From: an uncultured Lachnospiraceae bacterium
GTDB lineage: Bacteria; Bacillota; Clostridia; Lachnospirales; Lachnospiraceae
DNA: 38,714 bases
Direction of reading: 5' to 3'
Assembly: GCA_910578345.1 (NCBI GenBank)
Contig: CAJTRA010000025.1
Coordinates: 1-38,714, forward strand
Shown here in pieces: positions 16,427-24,664 of the stretch (positions are counted from its first letter, which is position 1; each line of letters begins with the position of its first letter). Under the pieces are notes generated by a model. The model ran no database searches. It was given only the letters and a program-made list of their open reading frames with translations, and was not told the DNA's origin. The translations under genes were made by a program, and so were the position numbers.

Positions 16427-17527
16427 TCAATAATCTAAAGAATCTAAATACTTCATGTAATTGACCACCATCAAGGCAATCTTAAAGGTCAATGCATCCT
16501 CAAAAGTACGGATGTCCAATCCCGTGCTCATCTCCAGTTTCTCGATACGGTACACCAATGTATTCCGATGTACGAACAACTGTCTGGAGGTCTCAGAGAC
16601 ATTCAGATTATTCTCAAAGAATTTGTTGATTGTTGTCAATGTCTCATCGTCTAACTCGCTTGGAATATTAGAACCAAAAATCTCATCGATAAAAATACGG
16701 CAGAGATTGATTGGAAGCTGATAGATCAATCGACCGATCCCCAACGTATTATATGCGCTTACTTTCTTCTCTGCGTAGAAGATCTTACCTACATCCAGCG
16801 CCATCTTTGCCTCCTTGTAGGACTTGGAAACTTCTTTCAGCTCCCCTACAATCGTTCCATAGGCCACGCGCACATTCATCATTGCTTCCATATTCATCAT
16901 ATCCACAATCGTATTAGCAACCTGCTCTAACCGCAAATAGTCGTCCTCCGGCGCAAGTTCCTTGATCAGGATAACATTATTCTCATCTACCGCAGTAATA
17001 TAATCTCCTACCTGCATGGAGAACATGCCATTTAATAATTCTGTGGCCGTGAAGTCTTTTTCCTTCTCTTTCTCCTTATCTGTCTCGATCAGAAAGACCG
17101 CCCTCGGCACTGCAGCCTCGATATGCAGCTTCTTCGCTCTATTATAAATATCCACCAGGAGCATATTATCCAGCAGCAGATTCTGGAAAAAATTGTTGCG
17201 GTCATATCGCTCCTTATAGGCAACGATCAGATGCTGCAACTGGCTCACCGCAATCTTGCCCAACATATAGGCTTCCTCACTGCTTCCTTTCGCATCCAGA
17301 ATAAAAAGAACCTCATCTTCGTCCAGTACTTTGAGTAAATGATGCATGCCGATTACCTGACTGTCTGCCGGAGACTGTACAAATCCTTCAATCAGCGCCG
17401 TCGATATCTCCTCAGCATCAAAAGTAGTTGCAACTACCTTGCCCTCCAGGTCCCATACGCACAGATCAACCTTGGAAATTGTCTTAAGCTCTTCAATACT
17501 ACTCCTAATCACCTGACTGGAAATCAT
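16427..17527 (-). CDS. CdaR/PucR-family transcriptional regulator
   Basis: 366 residues. The N-terminal sensor-like region (KVDLCVWDLEGKVVATTF) resembles the sugar-diacid recognition/PAS-like domain of CdaR proteins. A middle GGDEF-like CdaR domain follows. A C-terminal PucR-type helix-turn-helix shows NKFFENNLNVSETSRQLF and VHRNTLVYRIEKLEMSTGLD, where the HRNTLxYR motif is diagnostic. These regulators usually activate carbohydrate or purine catabolism genes. It is directly downstream of the orphan sugar ABC ATPase gene but with its own terminator on each side, so they are separate units. A 13-bp palindrome overlaps its presumed -35. Confidence 0.88.
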   Translation of the reverse strand: MISSQVIRSSIEELKTISKVDLCVWDLEGKVVATTFDAEEISTALIEGFVQSPADSQVIGMHHLLKVLDEDEVLFILDAKGSSEEAYMLGKIAVSQLQHLIVAYKERYDRNNFFQNLLLDNMLLVDIYNRAKKLHIEAAVPRAVFLIETDKEKEKEKDFTATELLNGMFSMQVGDYITAVDENNVILIKELAPEDDYLRLEQVANTIVDMMNMEAMMNVRVAYGTIVGELKEVSKSYKEAKMALDVGKIFYAEKKVSAYNTLGIGRLIYQLPINLCRIFIDEIFGSNIPSELDDETLTTINKFFENNLNVSETSRQLFVHRNTLVYRIEKLEMSTGLDIRTFEDALTFKIALMVVNYMKYLDSLDY

Positions 17528-17561
17528 TCCGCAACCTCTCTTCCTATATTATTACTATTTC

Positions 17562-17574
17562 GGTAACTGTTACC
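17562..17574. promoter_or_regulatory. Palindrome GGTAAC-T-GTTACC in the CdaR promoter
   Basis: A perfect 6-bp inverted repeat around one base. It covers the position of the -35 for a TAATAT -10 at 17551-17546 (minus). It shares the GTAAC-N-GTTAC core with the site at 15056-15070. Confidence 0.45.
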
Positions 17575-17723
17575 TATTTCATCTATCTGCCTGCAGCGAA
17601 TGACATTAGAAATTGGGCTACCGTATATGGCTTTGGCAGGAACCGGAAACAGAAATCTGTTATGGCATCTATTATCATTATAACATATCTGTCTGGCGAC
17701 AGGCAAATTTCCTGTAGAATTAG

Positions 17724-17747
17724 AAAAGGGGATGCCGAAGCACCCCC
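17724..17747 (-). terminator. Terminator of the sugar ABC ATPase gene
   Basis: Minus strand GGGGGTGC-TTCG-GCATCCCC followed by TTTTC: an eight-pair stem with one G-T pair and a UUCG tetraloop. Confidence 0.85.
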
Positions 17748-17759
17748 GTGATCATTCTA

Positions 17760-18869
17760 TTAGTTTGTGATCGTCTGCTCTGTCTCTTTGTCAAATACAT
17801 GAATCTTCTCAACATCGAAAGCAAATTTAACAGTATCACCAGGTCTTGCAGATGTGCGGGAATCTACTCTGGCTGTGATCGGGAACTCAGCGAGATCAAA
17901 GTATAAGTAAACTTCTGCACCGAGCAGTTCATAAACCTTGATGGTAGACTCGAATACGCAAGGAGCCGCTGAAACAAACGCTTCGGAATCATATACATCC
18001 TCAGGACGGATACCGAATGTTACAGTCTTGCCATTGTAGCCGCCATCGATCAGCTTCTTAGACTTAGCAGCCGGTAACGGAATGCTCTTGCCTGCGATCT
18101 TCAGGTTGGCAACATCACCCTTCACTTCAACAACAGCATCAAGGAAGTTCATCTGAGGTGATCCCATGAATCCTGCTACAAACAGGTTCTGAGGCTTCTG
18201 ATACAGGTTCTGCGGTGTATCTACCTGCTGAACAACACCGTCTTTCATAACAACGATTCTAGTACCAAGCGTCATAGCCTCTGTCTGGTCATGTGTTACG
18301 TAGATAATCGTAGTACCCAGTCTCTGATGCAGTTTGGAAATCTCAACACGCATCTGCACACGAAGCTTAGCATCCAAGTTGGAAAGCGGCTCGTCCATGA
18401 GGAATACCTTAGGATTACGAACAATTGCACGACCCATAGCAACACGCTGTCTCTGACCACCGGACAAAGCCTTCGGCTTACGATCTAACAGAGCTGTCAG
18501 GTCAAGGATCTTAGCAGCCTCTTTCACCATCTTATCGATTTCGTCCTTCGGAACTTTTCTCAGTTTAAGACCAAATGCCATGTTATCATATACAGACATA
18601 TGAGGATACAGAGCATAGTTCTGGAATACCATTGCAATATCTCTGTCCTTAGGTTCTACGTCATTCACCACTCTGTCGCCGATCTTCAGCTCACCGGAAG
18701 AGATATCTTCCAGACCTGCGATCATACGAAGTGTTGTAGATTTACCACAACCTGAAGGTCCTACGAAAATGATAAATTCCTGATCTGCGATCTCAAGATT
18801 GAAATCCTTTACTGCCTCAAAGCCATTCGGATATACTTTGCAGACATTTTTTAAAGATAAACTTGCCAT
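17760..18869 (-). CDS. Sugar ABC transporter ATP-binding protein (MsmX/MalK/UgpC type)
   Basis: 369 residues, the normal length. It energises carbohydrate import at the inner face of the membrane. Walker A GPSGCGKST (~38-46), Q-loop VFQNYALYPH, signature LSGGQRQR (~135), Walker B VFLMDEP with D-loop SNLDAKLR, and the H-loop histidine in VTHDQTEAM are all intact. The C-terminal ~130 residues are the TOBE/regulatory region (FGIRPEDVYD). No permease or binding-protein gene is adjacent. In Bacillota such orphan ATPases (MsmX, MsmK) serve several sugar importers. The ATG has AGGAGG five bases upstream. A terminator follows directly. Confidence 0.93.
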   Translation of the reverse strand: MASLSLKNVCKVYPNGFEAVKDFNLEIADQEFIIFVGPSGCGKSTTLRMIAGLEDISSGELKIGDRVVNDVEPKDRDIAMVFQNYALYPHMSVYDNMAFGLKLRKVPKDEIDKMVKEAAKILDLTALLDRKPKALSGGQRQRVAMGRAIVRNPKVFLMDEPLSNLDAKLRVQMRVEISKLHQRLGTTIIYVTHDQTEAMTLGTRIVVMKDGVVQQVDTPQNLYQKPQNLFVAGFMGSPQMNFLDAVVEVKGDVANLKIAGKSIPLPAAKSKKLIDGGYNGKTVTFGIRPEDVYDSEAFVSAAPCVFESTIKVYELLGAEVYLYFDLAEFPITARVDSRTSARPGDTVKFAFDVEKIHVFDKETEQTITN

Positions 18870-18918
18870 GATTGCCTCCTGTTTTTTGAAATTGTAGTTT
18901 GCGATTAACTCTGAACAT

Positions 18919-18947
18919 AGTATAACGGACTTTTTCTCTCTTTGCTA
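18919..18947 (-). promoter_or_regulatory. Probable promoter of the sugar ABC ATPase gene
   Basis: Minus strand -35 TAGCAA (18947-18942), 17-bp spacer and -10 TATACT (18924-18919), 50 bp before the ATG. The remainder of 18870-19147 shows no gene. Confidence 0.5.
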
Positions 18948-19147
18948 TGCCATTATTTCACAAAGATTTCTGATTACATTGTAGAATATGCTTACTTTAT
19001 GCAATCAATTTCACAACCTCTGACAAGTTGCCGAAGAATCGTGAACTTTCCTATACACTTTTTACAAAGATAAATTTACATATTGACAACATGCCCCAAA
19101 ATACGCATTCTGCGCACCTTCCGCTTCCTGCAAAGCCGGGACTGGTA

Positions 19148-19360
19148 TCAGACTACTTCGTATCCGGCCTCTGCCACCGCATCTGCCAATGCCTTTTCCT
19201 CTACATCTGGCAGCATTGTCACCGTCGCTTTGTTCTCTTCCAGACTTACTTCCACCTGCATCACTCCTGTTACGCCCTCCAGCGCTTTCTGCACGTGTGC
19301 CTGACAGTGTGCACACATCATCCCTTTAATGTTGATTGTCTTTACGATTGTTTCTGCCAT
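19148..19360 (-). CDS. Possible internal in-frame CopZ-like copper chaperone (within copA)
   Basis: This is a nested frame identical to the last 70 codons of copA. The ATG at 19360 is preceded by AAGGAGG (19375-19369) with an ideal 8-base spacing, as strong as any RBS in the window. The 70-residue product, MAETIVKTINIKGMMCAHC..., has exactly the size and fold of CopZ/Atx1 copper chaperones with the Cys-x-x-Cys site. It may be translated separately, giving both a fused domain and a free chaperone. Independent translation is inference, though the signal is visible. Confidence 0.5.
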   Translation of the reverse strand: MAETIVKTINIKGMMCAHCQAHVQKALEGVTGVMQVEVSLEENKATVTMLPDVEEKALADAVAEAGYEVV

Positions 19361-21760
19361 AATTTCTTCCTCCTTACTATTCTTATTATGCTCTGTCGCC
19401 ACCTGTGGCTGTAATGGCCCTGACTTAGTATCCAGATTCCCGCTGCCAGTAATTGATTCCGGAATGGGAACGATCTGTTTTCTTTTATCGCGCTGATCCG
19501 AATGAATCGCAAACAAATTCAGTCTCAGTGCGTTGGTCACAACGCAGAAACTGGACAGGCTCATGGCCGCCGCAGCAAACATCGGATTGAGGCTGAGTCC
19601 AAAGACAGGCGTCAAAATGCCTGCTGCTAACGGAATACCAATACAGTTATAGAAAAAGGCCCAGAACAAATTCTCATGGATGTTGGTAAGCACCTGTCTG
19701 GAAAGCCTGATTGCCGCTGAAACATCGGTAAGTTTCGATTTCATCAGTACCACATCTGCTGCCTCTAAAGCCACATCTGCTCCTGCACCGATTGCAATGC
19801 CTATATCCGCCCTGGTCAGCGCCGGCGCGTCGTTGATGCCGTCTCCTACCATTGCCACCCTGCCGGCCTCCGATAACTTCTTGATTACTGTCTCTTTATC
19901 ACCCGGAAGGACATCGGCTATCACTTGCTCCAATCCAACCTGGCGGCCGATTGCCTGCGCCGTCCGCCTGTTATCGCCCGTCAGCATAATAACCTGTATC
20001 CCCATCCTGTGCAGTTGTTCAATCGCCTGCGCGCTATCTTCTTTCACTACGTCTGCCACAGCGATCATACCAAGCATTCTTCCCGCCGAAGAGAAATAAA
20101 GCGGCGTCTTGCCCTCTTCTGCCATCCGTTCTCCCGCCGCCAGCATAGCGTCCGACAACAGTCTGCGTTCCCGGAACAAAGCGCCGCTGCCTCCTGCCGC
20201 CTCTGCGCCTGCCACAATTCCTTCTACGCCCCATCCTGGCAGTGCACGGAAATTCGCTGCGGAAAGCACAGCGATTTTCTTCTCATCGGCGTACTCACAC
20301 ACTGCTTTTGCCAGCGGATGCTCGCTTAGTCCTTCCAGGGCCGCCGCTGTCTGCAGCAATTCTGCCTCCGTAACTCCCTGCGCCGGACACAGATCCGTAA
20401 CTCTGGGTTTTCCTTCTGTTACCGTGCCAGTCTTATCCAGAACTACAAAGTCCATCTTGCCGGCCCATTCCAGCGCTGCTGCATTTTTAAAAAGGATTCC
20501 CTGTCTGGCCCCCATGCCGTTTCCAACCATAATCGCCACCGGCGTAGCCAGCCCAAGGGAACACGGACAACTAATCACCAGCACGCTGATCGCATAGGAA
20601 AGCGCCTTGCCAACTCCCACTCCTGCCATAAACCATATCAATCCTGTCAGGACTGCCAGCGCTATGACCACCGGTACAAAAACACCGGACACCTTATCTG
20701 CAATCTGCGCAATAGGCGCCTTGGTTGCCACGGCATTCTCTACCATGTCAATAATCTGCTGAAGCGTTGTGTCTTTTCCCACACGCACAGCTTTGCACTG
20801 CAAAGCCCCATTCTGATTGATCGTAGCAGCGCTGACCTGATCCCCCGCACGTTTGTCGATCGGGAGGCTCTCTCCTGTCAGCGCAGATTCGTCTACAGCG
20901 CTTTCTCCTTCCAGCACCTGTCCGTCTACCGGTATGCTTTCTCCCGGTTTTACCACAAAAATATCTCCTTCTGCGACTTCCTGGGCAGGTATCGTCATTT
21001 CTGTGCCGTTCCGGATCACATGCGCCATCTTGGGCGCCAGATTCATCAGGCTCTTGATCGCATTAGTTGTCTTACCCTTGCTGTAAGCCTCCAACATTTT
21101 GCCCACTGTAATCAATGTCAAGATCATGGCCGCTGATTCAAAATACATATCGTGCAGACAATGTGTGGCCATCTCCACATAGCCTGTTCCCATCCATGTC
21201 CCCATGCGGAACAAGACTGCCGTGCTATACACAAAGGCAGCGCCGCTGCCTAAGGCTACCAGCGTATCCATATTGGGCGCTCTGTGCAGCATACTCTGAA
21301 AACCGCTGATAAAGAATCTCTGATTAATCACCATGACAGCGCCTGTCAGCAATAATTGATAGAGTGCGATCGCCCAGGGATTTTGAGCAAACGCCTCCGG
21401 AAGATACCATCCCCACATCAGATATCCCATCGACACATACATAAGCGGAAGCAACAGACACACAGATGCAATCAACCTCCTGCGGATCCTGGGTGTCTCC
21501 CTGTCTTCCAGCATGTTACCGGCATCTGCTTCTCCTCCCGTCAGATTTTCTCCTTCCCTGTATGCGCCGTATCCAGCCGCTTCCACTGCCGCACAGATTT
21601 CCTGCGGCGTCGCCGGCCCGTCATACTCTACCGTCATTTGATTCATCAGAAGACTTACATTCACCTTGCTGACACCTGCAACTCCGGCAGCTGCCTTCTC
21701 CACATGTGCGCTGCAGGCTGCGCATGTCATTCCTGTTATCTGAAACTTTTCATTCTTCAC
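19148..21760 (-). CDS. copA: Copper-exporting P1B-type ATPase with N- and C-terminal HMA domains
   Basis: 870 residues. It exports Cu(I) using ATP. An N-terminal heavy-metal-associated domain has GMTCAAC (Cys13, Cys16). The membrane core holds the CPC motif (ISCPCSLGL, ~397) that carries copper. Cytoplasmic motifs are ALTGES, phosphorylated Asp in DKTGTVTEGKP (~441), SEHPLAKAV and MVGDGINDAPAL. After the last helices an unusual ~50-residue linker leads to a second HMA domain at 801-870 with GMMCAHC. The codons for that domain start with an ATG preceded by a perfect RBS (see separate entry). The GTG start follows csoR by 20 bp; the pair forms an operon under the CsoR operator. Confidence 0.95.
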   Translation of the reverse strand: MKNEKFQITGMTCAACSAHVEKAAAGVAGVSKVNVSLLMNQMTVEYDGPATPQEICAAVEAAGYGAYREGENLTGGEADAGNMLEDRETPRIRRRLIASVCLLLPLMYVSMGYLMWGWYLPEAFAQNPWAIALYQLLLTGAVMVINQRFFISGFQSMLHRAPNMDTLVALGSGAAFVYSTAVLFRMGTWMGTGYVEMATHCLHDMYFESAAMILTLITVGKMLEAYSKGKTTNAIKSLMNLAPKMAHVIRNGTEMTIPAQEVAEGDIFVVKPGESIPVDGQVLEGESAVDESALTGESLPIDKRAGDQVSAATINQNGALQCKAVRVGKDTTLQQIIDMVENAVATKAPIAQIADKVSGVFVPVVIALAVLTGLIWFMAGVGVGKALSYAISVLVISCPCSLGLATPVAIMVGNGMGARQGILFKNAAALEWAGKMDFVVLDKTGTVTEGKPRVTDLCPAQGVTEAELLQTAAALEGLSEHPLAKAVCEYADEKKIAVLSAANFRALPGWGVEGIVAGAEAAGGSGALFRERRLLSDAMLAAGERMAEEGKTPLYFSSAGRMLGMIAVADVVKEDSAQAIEQLHRMGIQVIMLTGDNRRTAQAIGRQVGLEQVIADVLPGDKETVIKKLSEAGRVAMVGDGINDAPALTRADIGIAIGAGADVALEAADVVLMKSKLTDVSAAIRLSRQVLTNIHENLFWAFFYNCIGIPLAAGILTPVFGLSLNPMFAAAAMSLSSFCVVTNALRLNLFAIHSDQRDKRKQIVPIPESITGSGNLDTKSGPLQPQVATEHNKNSKEEEIMAETIVKTINIKGMMCAHCQAHVQKALEGVTGVMQVEVSLEENKATVTMLPDVEEKALADAVAEAGYEVV

Positions 21761-21780
21761 TCGCCGCTCACCCCTTTCCC

Positions 21781-22167
21781 CTATTTCAATTTCTTGATCA
21801 GTTCGATTGCCTCTTCCATAATGGTTTCGTTCCCCTTCTTCACTTCTTCTACAACACAGGTCTGCATATGTTCCTGGAGAATAATATATCCCAGACTCTG
21901 CAGTGCGCTCTCCACCGCCCCAATCTGAATCAGGATATCCCCACAGTACCGGTTCTCCCCAATCATATTTCCTATACCGTTAAGCTGGCCTATGATACGG
22001 TTGATTCGATTCTGCAGACGTTTCTGTCCCGCCGCGTCACGGGGTACAATCTTATAATGACCACAGGAACAACAAGGCTGCTCCTGCGATCTGTTCTGCC
22101 CTTCTTCTGCGCCCATAACTTCCATTCCTGCTTTTCCGCTCTCTTCCATGCACTCTGTTTGATCCAT
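21781..22167 (-). CDS. csoR: Copper-sensing repressor CsoR with Cys-rich N-terminal extension
   Basis: 128 residues from ATG 22167 (GAGGAG six bases upstream); a TTG at 22221 with GGGAG six bases upstream would add 18 residues and cannot be excluded. The DUF156 four-helix core shows RINRIIGQLNGIGNMI, the copper ligand Cys in RYCGDILIQI, and the His and Cys in EHMQTCVVEE, the Cys-His-Cys set of CsoR. Without Cu(I) it represses; copper releases it. The N-terminal ~40 residues are unusual: acidic with CCSCGH and another Cys, a possible extra metal site. It is first gene of csoR-copA, and its operator is at 22291-22313. Confidence 0.9.
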   Translation of the reverse strand: MDQTECMEESGKAGMEVMGAEEGQNRSQEQPCCSCGHYKIVPRDAAGQKRLQNRINRIIGQLNGIGNMIGENRYCGDILIQIGAVESALQSLGYIILQEHMQTCVVEEVKKGNETIMEEAIELIKKLK

Positions 22168-22288
22168 AGGACTCTCCTCAATTTCAGTTTTTTCTGTCCA
22201 CTTTGTATTCTCTTTTGCCAATGCCTTCTCCCTTTTCCTGTCTTCAATGATCTTATGAATAGCTTAGTATTTGTAACAGGATAGAATT

Positions 22289-22318
22289 ATAATATACCCC
22301 CATGGGGTATATTGTCAA
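22289..22318 (-). promoter_or_regulatory. csoR-copA promoter with CsoR operator
   Basis: Minus strand -35 TTGACA (22318-22313), 18-bp spacer and -10 TATTAT (22294-22289). A perfect palindrome AATATACCCC-CAT-GGGGTATATT (22291-22313) fills the spacer. It matches the known CsoR operator pattern of TACCC/GGGTA arms, so binding would block RNA polymerase directly. Confidence 0.9.
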
Positions 22319-22360
22319 TAAAAACTTCTCAGGCTTCAGAATATTTTTCTATTTCCTCAA

Positions 22361-22397
22361 ACAGAGAAAGGACGGCTCTTTGCCGTCCTTTCTCTGT
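22361..22397. terminator. Long perfect hairpin after the GGDEF gene
   Basis: Sixteen-bp perfect arms, ACAGAGAAAGGACGGC / GCCGTCCTTTCTCTGT, with a 5-nt loop. It lies between the GGDEF stop and the csoR promoter. Only short T runs follow on either strand. Confidence 0.7.
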
Positions 22398-22414
22398 TCT
22401 ATATTCTATGTACA

Positions 22415-23926
22415 TTACTCCTGATTCCCTTGCATTTCCTCTGATTCTCCCCACTTGTCCTCATAGAAAGCCAGCTGGTTCTTGCCTCTTCTCTTCGCCT
22501 TATACAACCCCTGGTCTGCCGCCTTATACAGCGTTTCAAAATCATTCCCCTCATAAGGAAAAATCGCCACACCAATACTTGCCCTGACATCATATCTTAC
22601 GGGATCGCCCACCTGAAAACTCTGGAAAAAGTCTTCTACTTTCTTCGCCTCCCTACGGATAATCTCTGTTGACGGAACCGCTTTCAGGAAGATCATGAAT
22701 TCGTCTCCACCCACACGACCAATAATGTCAGACGCACGGAAGATCGCGCTGATTTCCTCGCCCAAGGTACTAAGTACCTCATCACCGAACGCATGCCCCA
22801 TCGTATCATTCACCGTCTTAAAATTATCGACATCCAAAAGAAACATCATAGACTGTGTCTGTGGGTTCTGCTCCATATACGTTTTAATCTTACGTTCCGT
22901 CGCCAGCTTATTGTTCAGACCCGTCAGCAGATCCGTATCTGCCTTGTTCTCCAATTCCTTCTTCTGTTGATTGTCCCGGATTCTGCCGATTATATCGACC
23001 GCTGTGACAATACAGCTAAAGACGAGCGTTACCAAAATCAGGGCAATCAGCATATTCTTCGTGATTTCCCACTGACGGCTGATCAGACGGTCAACATAGG
23101 TCTGTGGAACACCCATTACAATACTCCACTGGTTGATGCCAAGCGGTACATAGATCAACGTTCTCTTCCTGCCGCCGGCTTCCACATCCTGTTCCATTCC
23201 CTCCAAGCCCTGAAGAACACATGCGGCAATCCGGTCTGCCTCATCTGGATTCTCTGCCCGAAGAGCTTTTACCAGATTTATGCCGCCAAACATCTCGCTG
23301 TCTTTTCCTGAAGCCGACAGTACATTTCCCTCTGTATCTAAGAGCGTCAAAAATATGCCTGCATCCTGATCCTTCGCAGACAATACACCGTCAAACTTCT
23401 CAACCGGATAAAAAATCAGCATCAGGTTCCTGTCTTCTCTGCTGATACGTTCCACAACTACGATGGACTTCCGGACTGCCGCTTCCTTCTCTTCCACATA
23501 GAAAAGCGCTTCATCGGACGAGAGCGCCCGTTGAAAATACGCCGCTTCTCCCACAGAAATTGCTTCCCCTGACTGGTTAATCCCATTCCCTTCGCGATCA
23601 CATAGCTCTACCCTGGACGCTTCCGTGCAGTCCCTCACAATCCCCAAAAGTGCGGCAGTCTGCATGTCGCTGAGCGTCAGATCCTGTTCCACCACCGTGC
23701 GGACAGAGACTACTACGCTGCTGATTGTTTCCAACTGTCCTACAAGCGATTCTCGATATCGCTGCGCCGCCATCATCATCTCTTCTGCAATCGACTCTTC
23801 CGCCTTGGCGTTGCTTCTGACCGAAAAGCTAAACAGAATTAACAGCACCACAACCATCGGCACGGCAAACGGAACGATCCACTGCACGAATGAAGATTTA
23901 TTCTGATTCTCCATTAATCTCTTCAC
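22415..23926 (-). CDS. Membrane-bound diguanylate cyclase (Cache-like sensor + GGDEF)
   Basis: 503 residues from GTG 23926 (GGGGGAG four bases upstream); ATG 23914 is an alternative. Either start overlaps the DUF624 gene, implying coupling. A membrane helix at ~18-36, a ~240-residue extracytoplasmic sensor resembling dCache domains (VELCDREGNGINQSG, AYFQRAL), and a second helix at ~290-312 precede the GGDEF domain (DTDLLTGLNNK). The signature RVGGDEF is intact, so it should make cyclic di-GMP from GTP. An external ligand probably sets its activity. It is the last of three genes that also include an HD-GYP protein. Confidence 0.9.
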   Translation of the reverse strand: MKRLMENQNKSSFVQWIVPFAVPMVVVLLILFSFSVRSNAKAEESIAEEMMMAAQRYRESLVGQLETISSVVVSVRTVVEQDLTLSDMQTAALLGIVRDCTEASRVELCDREGNGINQSGEAISVGEAAYFQRALSSDEALFYVEEKEAAVRKSIVVVERISREDRNLMLIFYPVEKFDGVLSAKDQDAGIFLTLLDTEGNVLSASGKDSEMFGGINLVKALRAENPDEADRIAACVLQGLEGMEQDVEAGGRKRTLIYVPLGINQWSIVMGVPQTYVDRLISRQWEITKNMLIALILVTLVFSCIVTAVDIIGRIRDNQQKKELENKADTDLLTGLNNKLATERKIKTYMEQNPQTQSMMFLLDVDNFKTVNDTMGHAFGDEVLSTLGEEISAIFRASDIIGRVGGDEFMIFLKAVPSTEIIRREAKKVEDFFQSFQVGDPVRYDVRASIGVAIFPYEGNDFETLYKAADQGLYKAKRRGKNQLAFYEDKWGESEEMQGNQE

Positions 23927-24587
23927 TTTTCTCCCCCATGTCTACTGTAAAGTCCATATCGGATACCATTTCCACTTCTGGTTCAAACTTCTTGAAGATA
24001 TTACTATACAGCCACGCCGCTCCAAAGGCAGGCGCTGATATGCCAAACAGAAAGACAAATAACATGGCATATGTCGATAAATAGCAGATCACCAGAGGCA
24101 ATACATAAAGAACTGCCATCAGGATTGTCTTTGGCAGATTACCGATCGCTATGAGCGCCGCATTCTTTATGGTGTTACGGATAGAATTGTCAAATCTGGC
24201 AAGCAGCGGAAACACATACATGGCAATCAAAAAGATTACAACCCCAACAGCCACCACCGCAATGACCAACGGCTTCGGAAAGACAATCCCTGAGAAAGAA
24301 AAAATGACGGCATCCCCAATATAAACCGCGATCACTACCAGCATCAAGAACCAGATCAACGTAGCCTGTTTAAAATTTTCCCTAAAGGACTTAAAGAATC
24401 CTCTAATCAGATATCCATCCTCTCCCCGTATCATCTTCAACAAAACATAATGCATCGCCGTGACAGAAGCCCCGACTGTAATAATCGGTATGCAGCAGAT
24501 GATCATCAAGAAATTCAATATCATTAAATCCGCCACTCGGTTTAAGATGCGCATGAACGGGCTGTCCAGATCAAAAAATCTTCCCAT
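23898..24587 (-). CDS. DUF624 (YesL-like) membrane protein
   Basis: 229 residues from the chosen ATG (MGRFFDLDSPFMRILNRVADL; GAGG five bases upstream). The MGRFF.LDSPF opening and the early ILNRVADLMILNFLMIICCIPI segment are hallmarks of DUF624/YesL proteins. About five membrane helices are predicted, with an acidic C-terminal tail. YesL-type proteins often accompany carbohydrate uptake or polysaccharide loci, but their function is unknown. Its 3' end overlaps the start of the GGDEF gene. It lies downstream of the HD-GYP gene, so a link with c-di-GMP signalling is possible but inferred. Confidence 0.85.
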   Translation of the reverse strand: MGRFFDLDSPFMRILNRVADLMILNFLMIICCIPIITVGASVTAMHYVLLKMIRGEDGYLIRGFFKSFRENFKQATLIWFLMLVVIAVYIGDAVIFSFSGIVFPKPLVIAVVAVGVVIFLIAMYVFPLLARFDNSIRNTIKNAALIAIGNLPKTILMAVLYVLPLVICYLSTYAMLFVFLFGISAPAFGAAWLYSNIFKKFEPEVEMVSDMDFTVDMGEKSEEINGESE

Positions 24588-24664
24588 AATAGCCTCACTC
24601 CTAATCATTTTTCCCTCTTATTATAGTACAGAGGAATGTAAAAAAGCTATAACAATCAAAAACT

